A DNA stretch of 64,000 nt. Source: Marimonas arenosa (GTDB taxonomy: Bacteria > Pseudomonadota > Alphaproteobacteria > Rhodobacterales > Rhodobacteraceae). Of the stretch, positions 25,227 through 35,232 are shown piece after piece (position 1 is the first letter of the stretch; each line of letters starts with the position of its first letter). Made by a program: the position numbers and the translations under genes. The notes below the pieces were generated by a model. The model saw nothing but the letters and a program-made list of their open reading frames with translations. It had not been told where the DNA came from and made no database searches. Location of the stretch: positions 248,001 through 312,000 of the forward strand of contig NZ_JANHAX010000002.1 of the NCBI RefSeq assembly GCF_030848945.1, in the 5' to 3' direction.

Positions 25227-25874
25227 ATGCTGGCCCAGACCCGTTCCGACCCCGCCGCCTCGGCCCATGACCGCGTCTTTCGCGGGTTGAGGACCCGTAT
25301 CATGCATGGCGACATGCTGCCGGGGCAGGCACTGACCCTGCGCGGCATCGGCAAGGAGTTCGGCGTGTCGATGACCCCGGCGCGCGAGGCGGTGCGGCGG
25401 CTGGTGGCGGAAGGTGCGTTGAGCATGTCAGCCTCGGGCCGGGTGGCGACGCCGGAGCTCAGCCATGACCGGATCGAGGAACTCGCCGCACTCAGGACGC
25501 TGATCGAGGTTGAACTGGCCAGCCGCGCCCTGCCGCGCGCGCACATGGCGCTGATCGAGCGTTTGCAGACCATCAATTCCGGCCTGACCGAGATGATCCA
25601 GCGGCAGGACCCGGTCGGCTATATCCGCACTAATCTCGAGTTCCACCGTACGCTCTATCTGCGGGCGCAGGCGCCGGCGATGCTGGCGTTGACCGAGACC
25701 GTCTGGCTGCAACTGGGCCCGACCATGCGACAGCATTACGGGCGGCTCAAGCGCAAGGCGCTGCCGCCGTACCACCGGATGATCATCGCGGCGCTGCGCG
25801 CCGGTGACGAGCCGGGGTTGCGGCTGGCGGTGCGGTCGGACGTGACGCAGGGTTTGAAGATGCTGCTGAGCTGA
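25227..25874 (+). CDS. GntR-family regulator, FCD subgroup
   Basis: A 215-residue regulator with an N-terminal winged helix (about residues 15-75: VFRGLRTRIMHGDMLPGQALTLRGIGKEFGVSMTPAREAVRRLV, given here only as landmarks MTPAREAVRRL). A helical FCD ligand domain from about residue 80 has FHRTLYLRA as a metal/ligand motif. Likely controls the aminotransferase before it or the antiporter after it; only 3 bases separate it from the latter. Confidence 0.9.
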   Translation: MLAQTRSDPAASAHDRVFRGLRTRIMHGDMLPGQALTLRGIGKEFGVSMTPAREAVRRLVAEGALSMSASGRVATPELSHDRIEELAALRTLIEVELASRALPRAHMALIERLQTINSGLTEMIQRQDPVGYIRTNLEFHRTLYLRAQAPAMLALTETVWLQLGPTMRQHYGRLKRKALPPYHRMIIAALRAGDEPGLRLAVRSDVTQGLKMLLS

Positions 25875-25877
25875 GTC

Positions 25878-27038
25878 ATGAGCGAGGAGCAGGATCTGAT
25901 CCTCATCGTACTGGGCGGGCTGTTCCTGGCCGGGCTGGCGGCGGATTCGCTGGGCCATCGCACCCGCCTGCCGCGGGTCACGTTGTTGCTGGCCTGCGGC
26001 ATCGTTGTCGGGCGTTCGGGGTTCGACCTGATTCCGCCATCGGTGCGCGACTGGTACGAATTCCTCTCGGTGGTGGCGCTGACCATGGTCGCTTTTCTGC
26101 TTGGCAACACGCTCGAGGCCAAAACCCTGCGCCAATCCGGGAAGGCGATCTTTTCGGTCTCGCTTGCCATCGTGATCGCCACCGTTGCAATCGTGACTAT
26201 GGGGCTCTGGGCGTTGGGGGTGCCGCCCGCAGCGGCGCTGCTTCTGGGCGGGATCGCCACCGCAACCGACCCGGCAGCAACACACGACGCCATCCGCCAG
26301 CGGGCACTGAGCACGCCGTTCGCCACCCGGGTCGAGACCATTGTCGCGATCGACGACGCTTGGGGACTGGTTGCTTTCGCGCTTGTGGCGGTGCTGGCGC
26401 ATGGCATGACCGGGCAGTTCGAGATCGGTCTGTTGTTCGAGGCGCTGCGCGAAATCGGGCTGTCCATCGGGATCGGCATCGCGATCGGCGGGCCGGCGGC
26501 GGTGCTGACCGGGCGGCTGAAGAAAGGCGAGCCGCTTCAGACCGAGGCGCTGGGGGTGGTGTTTCTTTGCGCCGGGCTGGCGCTTTGGCTGGATGTCTCG
26601 TTCCTGATCACCGGCATGGTGGCCGGTACGGTGGTGGCCAATTTTGCCCGCCACCATGACCGCGCGTTCAACGAGATCGAGCATCTGCAATGGCCGTTCA
26701 TGATGCTGTTTTTCCTGCTCGCCGGGGCATCGCTGGAAATCGGGGCACTGGTGCAGATCGGGCTGGTCGGTGTGGCCTATATCGTTCTGAGAATCATCGC
26801 GCGGATCGCTGGTGGCTGGATAGGTGCACGGCTGGCGGACGTGCCAGCGCGGGAACGGCCCTGGTACGGCCCGGCGTTGCTCGCGCAGGCAGGGGTGGCC
26901 GTGGGCATGGCGCTGGTCGCGGCGCAGGAGATGCCGCAACATGGCGACCTGATCCTGACACTGGTGATCGGAACGACGGTGTTCTTCGAAATCCTCGGGC
27001 CGGTGGCGACAGCTCTGGCGGTGCGCAGGGCCGGATGA
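25878..27038 (+). CDS. CPA-family cation:proton antiporter
   Basis: A 386-residue inner-membrane protein with about eleven hydrophobic helices and the core CPA motifs: GGIATATDPAATHDAI (about 128-143) and IDDAWGLVAFALVAV (about 157-171). These place the ion-binding Asp residues as in Na+/H+ or K+/H+ antiporters. There is no C-terminal TrkA-type domain. Starts 3 bases after the gntR stop, so the two are probably co-transcribed. Confidence 0.88.
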   Translation: MSEEQDLILIVLGGLFLAGLAADSLGHRTRLPRVTLLLACGIVVGRSGFDLIPPSVRDWYEFLSVVALTMVAFLLGNTLEAKTLRQSGKAIFSVSLAIVIATVAIVTMGLWALGVPPAAALLLGGIATATDPAATHDAIRQRALSTPFATRVETIVAIDDAWGLVAFALVAVLAHGMTGQFEIGLLFEALREIGLSIGIGIAIGGPAAVLTGRLKKGEPLQTEALGVVFLCAGLALWLDVSFLITGMVAGTVVANFARHHDRAFNEIEHLQWPFMMLFFLLAGASLEIGALVQIGLVGVAYIVLRIIARIAGGWIGARLADVPARERPWYGPALLAQAGVAVGMALVAAQEMPQHGDLILTLVIGTTVFFEILGPVATALAVRRAG

Positions 27039-27089
27039 TCGCCATGTCCCTGCCGTAATTCGGCCGGGGTTGCAGATCATGTTGGCGCC

Positions 27090-28097
27090 ATGATCGAGCA
27101 GACCCGAAAAAAAACCCACTGGCCGCGGAATCTAGGGGATGTGGCCTATCGCATCGGGCTGCTGCGCCGAGTGATTCTCATGTGCGTCTACACCGTTGCC
27201 CTGGGCCTTGTCGTGGGCGTGGCGGTACATGGCGGCGGGCTCTACTTCTCGAGCCTCATCGGTCTGGTCCTGGTCATAGGCGTGACCGTCGCCGTCTCGG
27301 CCCTGCACGCGGTTGCCTTTCCGTCAGGTACGATGGATGCCCTTGCGCTTTCGATCACGGCCGCCATTTGGATCATTTGCCTGCCGTTCCTGACCCCGTA
27401 TTTCGACGGTCGGTCGCCGCTGCCGGGGCTGGTGCTTGTCGTGCTTGGGCCGGTGCTGACCTGGCTGGCGGTGGCGTGGCTGCTCGTGCAGCTCGTTCAG
27501 GCATTGCCACGTGGCAAGAAAACGATCCGGATCAGCCGCACGGTGCCGGTTTCGGCCGAGGCATTGGGCGAGCATTTGCTGGATCAACCCAACCGCCGGA
27601 CGGCGACACGGCGCACCGGACCCGTTGACCGGCACGGGTTCTTTCCGGTCTGGTACGGTTTTGCTCACCCCAACGAAGCGACCGGGTTCGAGGCATCGGA
27701 CGACCGCGTGGTCTGGGATAGGTCGCCGGATATCTACGTCAAGCTTCTCGAAGAGGGGCCGCTGTTCCAGGTGTCGCATGCCTTCGAGGCGGGAAAGGCC
27801 GGTCTAAATGGCGGCGGGGCCCGCTGGTCGGTCGTTGCCCGCACCCAGATCGAGCCGATCACCGATTCGCGCTGCCGGCTGACCAGTGAAGAACGTTACC
27901 ACGGTTGGGAGGCGAGCACCTCGGTCATGGCCTGGTTGAACGATTATGAACGCGACCAGTTCCGCGAAATCGTGGATGCGGTCAATGGTGTCCCCAGCCC
28001 TGCCGTCCGGCGGTTGCCGCAGGTGACGCTGATGTCGGTAATCGCGAGCAAGATCGCGCAGATCGCCGACGCGCCGTCAGGCGGCGAGACCTTTTGA
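27090..28097 (+). CDS. Membrane-anchored hypothetical protein
   Basis: A 335-residue protein. Four likely membrane helices occur in the first 140 residues (about 28-45, 52-72, 84-102, 112-134). A soluble part of about 190 residues follows, whose alternating strands and the line [24 protein letters not shown] recall a START/SRPBCC-like fold. No firm family. Convergent with accA, with which it overlaps by 21 bases at the 3' ends. Confidence 0.65.
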   Translation: MIEQTRKKTHWPRNLGDVAYRIGLLRRVILMCVYTVALGLVVGVAVHGGGLYFSSLIGLVLVIGVTVAVSALHAVAFPSGTMDALALSITAAIWIICLPFLTPYFDGRSPLPGLVLVVLGPVLTWLAVAWLLVQLVQALPRGKKTIRISRTVPVSAEALGEHLLDQPNRRTATRRTGPVDRHGFFPVWYGFAHPNEATGFEASDDRVVWDRSPDIYVKLLEEGPLFQVSHAFEAGKAGLNGGGARWSVVARTQIEPITDSRCRLTSEERYHGWEASTSVMAWLNDYERDQFREIVDAVNGVPSPAVRRLPQVTLMSVIASKIAQIADAPSGGETF

Positions 28098-29039
28098 GCC
28101 AAGATCCAGGAATTTCTTCCGCCGGTCCTTGATCAGCTTTTTCGGACTCCTGCCATCAAGCTCGGCCAGCATCGAGGCGATGGCGGCGCCGACCGCGTCA
28201 ATCGTGGACGCGCGGTCACGATGAGCCCCGCCCATCGGTTCGCGGATGATCCGGTCGGTCACGCCCAGTTTCTCGAGATCCTGGGCGGTGAGACGCAGCG
28301 CCTCGGCGGCCTCGCGCATCTTCTCGCTGTCCTTCCACAGGATCGAGGCGCAGCCTTCGGGCGAGATGACCGAATAGATCGAATGTTCCAGCATCGCCAC
28401 CCGGTCGGCGGTGGCAAAGGCCACAGCGCCGCCCGAGCCGCCTTCGCCGATGATGACCGAGATCAGCGGCACGCCGATTTGCAGGCATTTCTCAGTCGAG
28501 CGCGCGATCGCTTCGGACTGGCCGCGTTCCTCGGCGCCCTTGCCGGGATAGGCGCCGGCGGTATCGACGAGGGTAATGAGCGGAAGGCCGAAGCGGTCGG
28601 CCAGATCCATCAGGCGCACCGCCTTGCGGTAGCCTTCGGGCCGGGCCATGCCGAAATTGTGCAGGATGCGGGACTTGGTGTCATGGCCCTTTTCGTGGCC
28701 GATCACCATGACCGGCGTATCGTTGAACCGTGCCAGCCCGCCCATCACGGCGTGGTCATCGGCAAAGTTCCGGTCGCCTGCCAGCGGCGTGTATTCGGTG
28801 AACAGCGTCTTGATGTAGTCGCGGCAATGCGGCCTTTCGGGGTGGCGCGCGACCTGACATTTCCTCCAGGGCGTTAGCTTGCCGTAGAGTTCCTTGAGAA
28901 GCTCGGCGGCTTTCTTGTCGAGCGCGGCGGCTTCGGACTCGACATCCATTTCCTCGTTGGCCCGCGCCATGGCGCGCAGCTCTTCCGCCTTGCCTTCGAT
29001 TTCAGCCAGCGGTTTCTCGAAGTCGAGGTAGTTGGTCAT
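28077..29039 (-). CDS. accA: Acetyl-CoA carboxylase carboxyltransferase subunit alpha
   Basis: A 320-residue AccA of normal length, starting [21 protein letters not shown]. It shows the carboxyltransferase signatures [27 protein letters not shown] and [17 protein letters not shown]. Together with AccD it moves CO2 from carboxybiotin to acetyl-CoA to make malonyl-CoA for fatty acid synthesis. The start at 29039 was picked; an upstream in-frame extension has no family resemblance. Confidence 0.97.
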   Translation of the reverse strand: MTNYLDFEKPLAEIEGKAEELRAMARANEEMDVESEAAALDKKAAELLKELYGKLTPWRKCQVARHPERPHCRDYIKTLFTEYTPLAGDRNFADDHAVMGGLARFNDTPVMVIGHEKGHDTKSRILHNFGMARPEGYRKAVRLMDLADRFGLPLITLVDTAGAYPGKGAEERGQSEAIARSTEKCLQIGVPLISVIIGEGGSGGAVAFATADRVAMLEHSIYSVISPEGCASILWKDSEKMREAAEALRLTAQDLEKLGVTDRIIREPMGGAHRDRASTIDAVGAAIASMLAELDGRSPKKLIKDRRKKFLDLGSKGLAA

Positions 29040-29183
29040 CGCATGCTCCTGCGCCGCATTGCAGGCTATATGGCCGCAAGCCGCTCGCGATGCAACTCCG
29101 CAAGATTTGTTCAGTCGGGCCATGGCAGATAGGCTGGGTGAAAGGCAAAGGGCTGAGCGATGCGCGCCAACTAAGAAAAACGG

Positions 29184-29662
29184 ATGTTGCGGGTGCTGGA
29201 ATACATTCACACCAACCCGGCCGGCGATCTGCCGCTCGATGCGCTGGCCGATGTCGCGGCGATGAGTCGGATTCACTGTCGCCGCGTGTTTCACGCCATG
29301 ACCGGCGAGACCTGTGCCGAGGCCGTGCGCCGCAGCCGGCTCAGTCGGCCGGCTTGCTGGCTGGTGCAGTCCGACTGGCCGGCCACCGAGTTGCGCGCCT
29401 ATGCCGTGTTCGAACTGGCAGAGGGGGTGGCAATGTCCGAGGGGTTCGAGCCTGTCGACATCCCCGGCGGGCGAGTGGCGCGGTTGCGATTCCGCGGGCC
29501 CAGTGCCGGGCTGCACCGTGGCCATGACCACCTGTTCGGCGGCTGCCGTGGTCGGAGAGCGACCCCGGCGATGCGCCGGCCTATGTGGTTTTTCTCAACA
29601 CGCCGGTCGATGCGCCACCGGCCGATCTGCTGACCGATATCTGCCTGCCGCTTAGGAACTGA
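29184..29662 (+). pseudogene. Broken AraC-GyrI type regulator
   Basis: The frame starts as an AraC-type helix-turn-helix regulator ([25 protein letters not shown]...[10 protein letters not shown]). After [14 protein letters not shown] it passes abruptly into a GyrI-like ligand domain ([19 protein letters not shown]...HDHLFGG), with the second helix-turn-helix missing. Near 29543 the frame shifts: the correct end ([17 protein letters not shown]...LLTDICLPLRN) is read in a different frame and stops at 29662. Both an internal deletion and a frameshift are thus seen. The next gene encodes an intact stand-alone GyrI-like protein. Confidence 0.75.
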
Positions 29663-29666
29663 CGCC

Positions 29667-30299
29667 ATGACCAAGCTGGATTTCAAGAAGACCGACAAAC
29701 CGCTCTATACCGCGCCCCGTGAAGGCTGGGCGCGTGTGCAGCTGCCCGGGATGACATTCCTGATGATCGATGGGCAGGGCGACCCGAACGGCCCGGAATA
29801 TGCCGCGGCGCTAAAGGCGCTTTACCCGATGGCCTACGGCGTGAAATTCGCCGAGAAGGATGCGGGCCGCGATTTCGCGGTGCCGCCGCTCGAGGCGCTG
29901 TGGTGGGCCGACGACATGACGGCCTTTGTGTCGGCAGACCGGGCGCACTGGCGCTGGACGGCGATGCTGCGGGTGCCGGACGCGGTGACATCGGATTTGG
30001 TGAAAACGGTGCGCGAGACGGTGGCGACCAAGCAGGCGAAGAAGACGGACGGCGCCGATCCTGACTTGCTCCGCGTGATACGGCTTGAGCGGTTTGCCGA
30101 GGGAGATTGCCTGCAACGGTTGCACCTGGGACCTTACACCGACGAGGCACCCGTGCTGGCCGACCTGCACGACAAGGTGATGCCGGGCCTCGGCTTGACC
30201 TTCGGTGGCAAGCATCACGAGATCTATCTCTCCGACCCGCGCCGGGTGGCCCCGGAAAAGCTCAGGACCATCCTGCGCCAGCCGGTAAAGCCATCATGA
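29667..30299 (+). CDS. GyrI-like small-molecule-binding protein
   Basis: A 210-residue protein of the stand-alone GyrI-like type (KLDFKKTDKPLYTAP...FLMIDGQGDPNG...LHLGPYTDEAP). Members are thought to bind small hydrophobic compounds and some hydrolyse cyclopropanoid toxins; which applies here is unknown. It begins 4 bases after the broken AraC-GyrI gene and overlaps the DUF1801 gene by ATGA, so it is part of a small operon. Confidence 0.82.
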   Translation: MTKLDFKKTDKPLYTAPREGWARVQLPGMTFLMIDGQGDPNGPEYAAALKALYPMAYGVKFAEKDAGRDFAVPPLEALWWADDMTAFVSADRAHWRWTAMLRVPDAVTSDLVKTVRETVATKQAKKTDGADPDLLRVIRLERFAEGDCLQRLHLGPYTDEAPVLADLHDKVMPGLGLTFGGKHHEIYLSDPRRVAPEKLRTILRQPVKPS

Positions 30300-30700
30300 G
30301 CGCGCCCGGCCTGCCGCCCGATGTCGAGGCCGCGTTTGCCGCGTTTCCGGCGTCTGCCCGCGCGGGCGGGCTGGCGCTGCGCGATCTGGTGTTCGAGGTC
30401 GCCGCCCGGACGCCGGAAGCGGGGCCGATTTCCGAGGACCTGCGCTGGGGCGAGCCTGCCTATCTGACCGCGCAGACGCGGTCGGGGACGACGATCCGCA
30501 TTGGTGCGCCGAAAACAGGTGGATATGGTCTCTTTGTCAATTGCCGCACGTCACTGATCGAAGAGTTCCGAGAAATGGCGCCGCACCTGCGTTTCGATGG
30601 CCGGCGCGGGGTGTTGTTTGCCGACCGCGACCGCCCGGATCGCGTGGCGTTGGCGATGCTGATCCGAGCGGCGCTGACGTATCACCTCCGAAAGGCGTAG
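30296..30700 (+). CDS. DUF1801 domain protein
   Basis: A 134-residue protein with the DUF1801 (YdhG-like) pattern: LRWGEPAYLTAQTRSGTTIRIG, followed by GYGLFVNCRTSLIEEFREMAP and a C-terminal helix. No enzymatic role is established. Its start overlaps the stop of the GyrI-like gene, so the two are co-translated. Confidence 0.82.
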   Translation: MSAPGLPPDVEAAFAAFPASARAGGLALRDLVFEVAARTPEAGPISEDLRWGEPAYLTAQTRSGTTIRIGAPKTGGYGLFVNCRTSLIEEFREMAPHLRFDGRRGVLFADRDRPDRVALAMLIRAALTYHLRKA

Positions 30701-30829
30701 AGTTTGCTGAGGTCGGTCAACCGAACCGGGGCAACAGGCCGGGCTGGCCGAGGTTTGTCCAATGACCTCCTGTTTCAATCGGCGGTCCTGAGATTGCTTG
30801 AAGCGAGAGGTGTCCCAGACGGCCCGGTA

Positions 30830-31429
30830 TCAACACGCCAGCGCGGTGCGCAGGGCAATCTCGGGCGTGGCCAGCACCGGGCGATTCAGATCGCCCAGAA
30901 GGCCTGCCGCCCCATCCATCGAGGCCTGCGCCAGAACCACGCTGCCCCGTGGTTGGGTCGCTCGGACGGTTTCGGCGATCATCTGCCGGAACGCAGTTTC
31001 GTTGCCCGATTCGAATAGCGGCCACGCTTCGGACACGAACAATGTCTCGATCCCGGCGCCATTGCCAGCGGCCTGCATTTCCTCTTCCAAAAGCGCGCGG
31101 CTGGGGGCCGCGGTGGTTTCGAGGCAATAGACCAGCATCACCGCGTCGCCCGCCCGCGCGGCGGTGCGCATGGCGGGACGGTCGATGCGGATGGCGCCGG
31201 CCCTCTCGGCCGCCGCCCCCAGCGTCGAACAGGTGCAGAGCAGCGGACTTTCCCTCACCGCCTGTGCCACCGCAGCGGCGATCTCCGGCGTTACGCCGTC
31301 GGTCCGGGCGCGCTCCAGCAGATCTTCGCGCACGACGTGATGCAGCTCGGCGTGCGGCGCAATCCGGTCGCGCAGCGCGTTGAACCGGACGACATGCACG
31401 GGCGACGTGTGCAAGAGTGTCAATTTCAT
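30830..31429 (-). CDS. Asp/Glu racemase-superfamily-like protein
   Basis: A 199-residue protein. It has LLHTSPVHV at the start, PLLCTCSTLGAAAE (about residues 61-74) and SVVLAQASM (about 162-170), matching the cysteine-bearing loops of Asp/Glu/hydantoin racemases (CTCSTLG for the first Cys). The second loop lacks the usual cysteine (QASM), so racemase activity is doubtful. It lies 1 base downstream of the LysE-type exporter gene and is probably transcribed with it. Confidence 0.65.
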   Translation of the reverse strand: MKLTLLHTSPVHVVRFNALRDRIAPHAELHHVVREDLLERARTDGVTPEIAAAVAQAVRESPLLCTCSTLGAAAERAGAIRIDRPAMRTAARAGDAVMLVYCLETTAAPSRALLEEEMQAAGNGAGIETLFVSEAWPLFESGNETAFRQMIAETVRATQPRGSVVLAQASMDGAAGLLGDLNRPVLATPEIALRTALAC

Positions 31430-31430
31430 C

Positions 31431-32030
31431 CTAGCTCGCAGGGTACAGCACCGGGACGAGCGTCGCCACCAGCAAGGCCGCCATGCTCCAGTTGAAGGCT
31501 TTCAACCGCGTCGGGTTGGTCAGAAACCAGCGCATCTGCTGGCCGATAACCGTCCAGGTGCTGACCGAAGGCAGGTTGATTGCTCCGAAAATCACCGCCA
31601 CCAGCCCGATTGCCGCCAGGCTGCGATCGGGCGCGTAGAGAGACACCGCGGTCACCGCCATCGACCAGGCCTTGGGATTGACCCATTGAAACAACGCCGC
31701 CTGCAGGAATGTCAGAGGTCGCCCGGTCCTGCCACCGCCCTCGGGGGGTGCCGCCCGCGCGATCCGCCACGCCAGCCACAGGAGGTAGCCGACGCTGAAG
31801 ACCTTGAGCACCAAGTGGCTCAGCGGCCAGAGGTCGAAGACGCGGATCAAGCCCACGCCCACCAGCACGACCATCACGGTAAAGCCGATGCCGATCCCCA
31901 GCATGTGCGGGATGGTGCGGCGGAACCCGAAATTGGCGCCCGAGGCCATCAGCATCAGGTTGTTCGGCCCCGGGGTGATCGACGAGACGAAGGCGAAGCC
32001 AACAAGCGCGGAGAGCAGGTCAACGGACAT
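31431..32030 (-). CDS. LysE-family amino acid exporter
   Basis: A 199-residue membrane protein with the LysE/RhtB signature near the N-terminus (FVSSITPGPNNLMLMASG) and FQWVNPKAWSMAVTAV in the middle, and about six hydrophobic helices. It exports an amino acid or related compound. Divergent from an Lrp-type regulator gene, which is the usual control partner of LysE exporters; a palindrome lies between them. Confidence 0.9.
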   Translation of the reverse strand: MSVDLLSALVGFAFVSSITPGPNNLMLMASGANFGFRRTIPHMLGIGIGFTVMVVLVGVGLIRVFDLWPLSHLVLKVFSVGYLLWLAWRIARAAPPEGGGRTGRPLTFLQAALFQWVNPKAWSMAVTAVSLYAPDRSLAAIGLVAVIFGAINLPSVSTWTVIGQQMRWFLTNPTRLKAFNWSMAALLVATLVPVLYPAS

Positions 32031-32061
32031 GGCGGCAGACTAGGCGCGAATGGGCGGCATG

Positions 32062-32074
32062 GAATTGCAAATTC
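32062..32074. promoter_or_regulatory. GAATT-GCA-AATTC palindrome, likely Lrp operator
   Basis: A 5-bp inverted repeat with a 3-base centre in the 72-base gap between lysE and the lrp-like gene. Read on the minus strand it is GAATTTGCAATTC, nearly the same as the element GGAATTTGCAATCCC at 41951-41965 before dgcN. A site for the adjacent Lrp-type regulator is the simplest reading. Confidence 0.5.
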
Positions 32075-32102
32075 GTGCGCTATCGCGGTACTCTTGCAAT
32101 CA

Positions 32103-32555
32103 ATGACGAAGATGGATGACCTGAACCGCAGGATATTGCGTGAACTGATCCGCGATGGCCGGATCAGCAATCTCGATCTGGCCGACCGGGTTGGGTTGTC
32201 GCCGTCGGCCTGTCTCAGGCGCGTGCAAGAGCTTGAACGGTCCGGGGTGATCAAGGGCTACCGGGCCGTTCTCGACGGCGACAAGCTGGGGCTGGGTTTC
32301 GTGGCCTATGTCACCGTCGGTCTGAGTCAGCATAGCAAAGCGGCGCAGGAGGCGTTCGAACGGGCGGTGGCGCGGGCACCGGAAGTGCGCGAGTGCCACA
32401 ACGTGACGGGCAGCGTCGAATACCTGCTCAGGGTCGAGGCTGCAGACCTCGCCGCTTACAAGGCGTTTCACACCGAGGTTCTGGGCACGGTACCGGGGGT
32501 GAATTCGATCACCTCCCTGGTGGTGATGGGGTCGCCCAAGGACGAGCGGGCGTAA
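32103..32555 (+). CDS. Lrp/AsnC-family regulator
   Basis: A 150-residue Lrp-type protein. The N-terminal helix-turn-helix is at about 5-60 (DDLNRRILRELIRDGRISNLDLADRVGLS, landmarks LADRVGLSPSACLRR) and the C-terminal RAM ligand-binding domain at about 68-145 (FVAYVTVGL...GVNSITSLVVM). It would respond to an amino acid and control the divergent LysE exporter. ATG at 32103; a second in-frame ATG lies at 32112. Confidence 0.93.
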   Translation: MTKMDDLNRRILRELIRDGRISNLDLADRVGLSPSACLRRVQELERSGVIKGYRAVLDGDKLGLGFVAYVTVGLSQHSKAAQEAFERAVARAPEVRECHNVTGSVEYLLRVEAADLAAYKAFHTEVLGTVPGVNSITSLVVMGSPKDERA

Positions 32556-32566
32556 GGGGCAAGCGT

Positions 32567-33169
32567 ATGCCGGGGATGACATTCTGGTTCGAATTCGCCT
32601 CGACCTATTCCTATCTTGCGGCGATGCGGATTGGACCACTGGCCCGAGATGCCGGGGTCGAGGTCAGGTGGCGGCCTTTTCTTCTGGGGCCGACTTTCCG
32701 AGCCCAGGGTTGGAATACTTCGCCTTTCAACATCTATGCGGCAAAAGGCCGGAACATGTGGCGCGACGTGGAACGGCAGGCGGCCGGGCTGGGGTTGCCG
32801 CCAGTGGTGCGGCCCGATCCCTTTCCGCAGAATGGACTCCTGGCCGCCCGGACGGCAACCTTCGGTGAGGGGGCGGCGTGGGGGCCGGGTTTCGTGCGCG
32901 CGGTCTTTACCGCGGAGTTCGCTGAGGGGCGCGACATCAGCGATCCGGCGGGTCTCGCAGCGTTGTTGGACGGGCTTGGGCAACCCGGGCACGAAATCCT
33001 CGCCCGCGCCGGAACCGACCAGTCGGTGAAGGACCGGCTGCGCCTGGTCACCGATGACGCGCAGGCGCAGGGGATCTTCGGGGCCCCGAGCTTCGTGCCT
33101 GACGACGGCGAACTGTTCTGGGGGAACGATCGCCTTGAAGAAGCACTGGCCTGGGCCGCAGCGGGGTAA
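32567..33169 (+). CDS. DsbA-family isomerase (HCCA isomerase-like)
   Basis: A 200-residue thioredoxin-fold protein of the 2-hydroxychromene-2-carboxylate isomerase/GST-kappa type: WFEFASTYSYLAAMRI with the Ser-x-Tyr-S/T motif in place of CxxC, VRWRPFLLGPTF, and GIFGAPSFVPDDGELFWGNDRL at the end. The family uses glutathione to isomerise aromatic ring-cleavage intermediates, but many members lack a known substrate. It follows the lrp gene by 12 bases. Confidence 0.85.
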   Translation: MPGMTFWFEFASTYSYLAAMRIGPLARDAGVEVRWRPFLLGPTFRAQGWNTSPFNIYAAKGRNMWRDVERQAAGLGLPPVVRPDPFPQNGLLAARTATFGEGAAWGPGFVRAVFTAEFAEGRDISDPAGLAALLDGLGQPGHEILARAGTDQSVKDRLRLVTDDAQAQGIFGAPSFVPDDGELFWGNDRLEEALAWAAAG

Positions 33170-33253
33170 GACCGCGAGAACGTCGCAGTCCGGACGCGGT
33201 AAAGGGTCGCCCGGTAACCAGGGCGGTCGGTTGTCCAGCGCAAGTGAGCGCGG

Positions 33254-35086
33254 TCAGACCTGGCGCACCGCACCTTTCGAGGCCGAGGTGGTGAGCGCGG
33301 CATAGGCGCGGAGCGCGCCGGAGACCTTGCGTTTGCGTTGCTCTTCCGGCTGCCAGCCTTTCGCGTCGCGGGCCTTGCGGCGTGTGGCAAGCGTGGCCTC
33401 GTCAACGGCGAGATTGATGGACCGGTTCGGAATGTCGATCTCGATCAGATCGCCTTCCTCGACCAGGCCGATGGTGCCGCCTTCAGCCGCCTCGGGCGAC
33501 ACATGGCCAATCGAGAGCCCCGAGGTGGCGCCGGAGAAACGGCCATCGGTGACAAGCGCACAGGCTTTGCCGAGACCTTTGGATTTCAGATACGAGGTCG
33601 GGTAGAGCATCTCCTGCATCCCCGGCCCGCCGCGCGGGCCTTCGTAGCGGATCACCACGATATCGCCTTCGACGATCTTGCCGGTCAGGATCGCGTTCAC
33701 GGCGGAATCCTGAGATTCGAAAATGCGCGCCGGACCCGAGAAGGTCAGGATCGACTCGTCCACACCGGCGGTTTTCACGACGCAGCCATCCTCGGCCAGG
33801 TTGCCGTAGAGCACGGCGAGGCCGCCATCCTGGCTGAACGCGTTGGCCTGGTCCCGAATCACGCCGCCGGCGCGGTCGAGGTCCAGCGCGTCATAGCGGC
33901 GGCTTTGCGAAAACGCGGTCTGGGTCGGCACGCCACCGGGGGCGGCACGGTAGAACTCGTGCACCGCCGGATCATTGGTCCGGGCCACGTCCCATTTGTT
34001 GAGCGCGTCGGCGAGGGTCGGCTCGTGCACCGTACTGACCGAGGTGTTCAAAAGCCCGGCGCGGTCGAGCTCGCCCAGGATGGCCATGATGCCGCCGGCG
34101 CGGTGCACGTCTTCCATGTGCACGTCGGATTTGGCGGGCGCCACCTTGCACAGGCAGGGAACCTGGCGCGACAGGCGGTCGATATCGGACTGGTCGAAAT
34201 CGACCTCGCCTTCGACCGCCGCCGCCAGCAGGTGCAGGATGGTGTTGGTCGAGCCGCCCATGGCGATGTCGAGTGACATGGCGTTTTCGAACGCGGTTTT
34301 CGAGGCGATCGAGCGTGGCAGAACCGACGTGTCGTCATCTTCGTAGAAGCGTTTGCACAGGTCCACGATGCGACTGCCCGCCTGAAGGAAGATCGGCTTG
34401 CGGTCGGCATGGGTGGCCAGCATCGAGCCGTTGCCGGGCAGGGCAAGGCCGAGCGCCTCGGCCAGACAGTTCATCGAGTTGGCGGTGAACATGCCGGAGC
34501 ACGACCCGCAGGTCGGGCAGGCCGAGCGTTCATAGGCGTTCACATCGGCGTCAGACATGCTGTCATCGGCGGCGGCGACCATGGCGTCGACCAGATCGAC
34601 AGCCTTTTCGACACCGTTTTCCAGCACCACCTTGCCGGCTTCCATCGGTCCGCCCGAAACGAAAATCGCCGGGATGTTGAGCCGCATGGCGGCCATCAGC
34701 ATACCCGGCGTGATCTTGTCGCAGTTCGAGATGCAGACCATGGCGTCGGCGCAATGGGCGTTGACCATGTATTCGACGCTGTCGGCGATGATCTCGCGCG
34801 AGGGCAGTGAATACAGCATCCCGTCGTGGCCCATGGCGATGCCGTCATCGACCGCGATGGTGTTGAATTCCTTGGCGACGCCGCCCGCCGCCTCGACCTC
34901 GCGCGCGACCATCTGGCCCAAGTCCTTGAGGTGGACATGGCCCGGCACGAACTGGGTGAAGCTGTTGACGATGGCGATGATCGGCTTGCCGAAATCGCTG
35001 TCGGTCATGCCGGTGGCGCGCCACAGGCCGCGGGCGCCGGCCATGTTGCGGCCGTGGGTCGAGGTGCGGGAACGGAGTCTGGGCAT
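33254..35086 (-). CDS. ilvD: Dihydroxy-acid dehydratase
   Basis: A 610-residue IlvD. The Fe-S ligands appear in [11 protein letters not shown] and [17 protein letters not shown], with the C-terminal signature [25 protein letters not shown]. It removes water from 2,3-dihydroxy acids in the third step of branched-chain amino acid synthesis. Normal length and single gene; divergent from the alcohol-dehydrogenase-like gene. Confidence 0.97.
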   Translation of the reverse strand: MPRLRSRTSTHGRNMAGARGLWRATGMTDSDFGKPIIAIVNSFTQFVPGHVHLKDLGQMVAREVEAAGGVAKEFNTIAVDDGIAMGHDGMLYSLPSREIIADSVEYMVNAHCADAMVCISNCDKITPGMLMAAMRLNIPAIFVSGGPMEAGKVVLENGVEKAVDLVDAMVAAADDSMSDADVNAYERSACPTCGSCSGMFTANSMNCLAEALGLALPGNGSMLATHADRKPIFLQAGSRIVDLCKRFYEDDDTSVLPRSIASKTAFENAMSLDIAMGGSTNTILHLLAAAVEGEVDFDQSDIDRLSRQVPCLCKVAPAKSDVHMEDVHRAGGIMAILGELDRAGLLNTSVSTVHEPTLADALNKWDVARTNDPAVHEFYRAAPGGVPTQTAFSQSRRYDALDLDRAGGVIRDQANAFSQDGGLAVLYGNLAEDGCVVKTAGVDESILTFSGPARIFESQDSAVNAILTGKIVEGDIVVIRYEGPRGGPGMQEMLYPTSYLKSKGLGKACALVTDGRFSGATSGLSIGHVSPEAAEGGTIGLVEEGDLIEIDIPNRSINLAVDEATLATRRKARDAKGWQPEEQRKRKVSGALRAYAALTTSASKGAVRQV

Positions 35087-35232
35087 GGAAGCCTCCCTTG
35101 GGATTCGTCCGCCATGGTTTAGCGGGCAGCGCGGGCAGGCTCAAGCAGTGCCGGGTGCGGGCCGATTGAGATGGGCCGGGAAAAGGCGCAAACTGTCCGA
35201 AATCGGATACCGCGCAAGAAAGGGGCAAAGTC

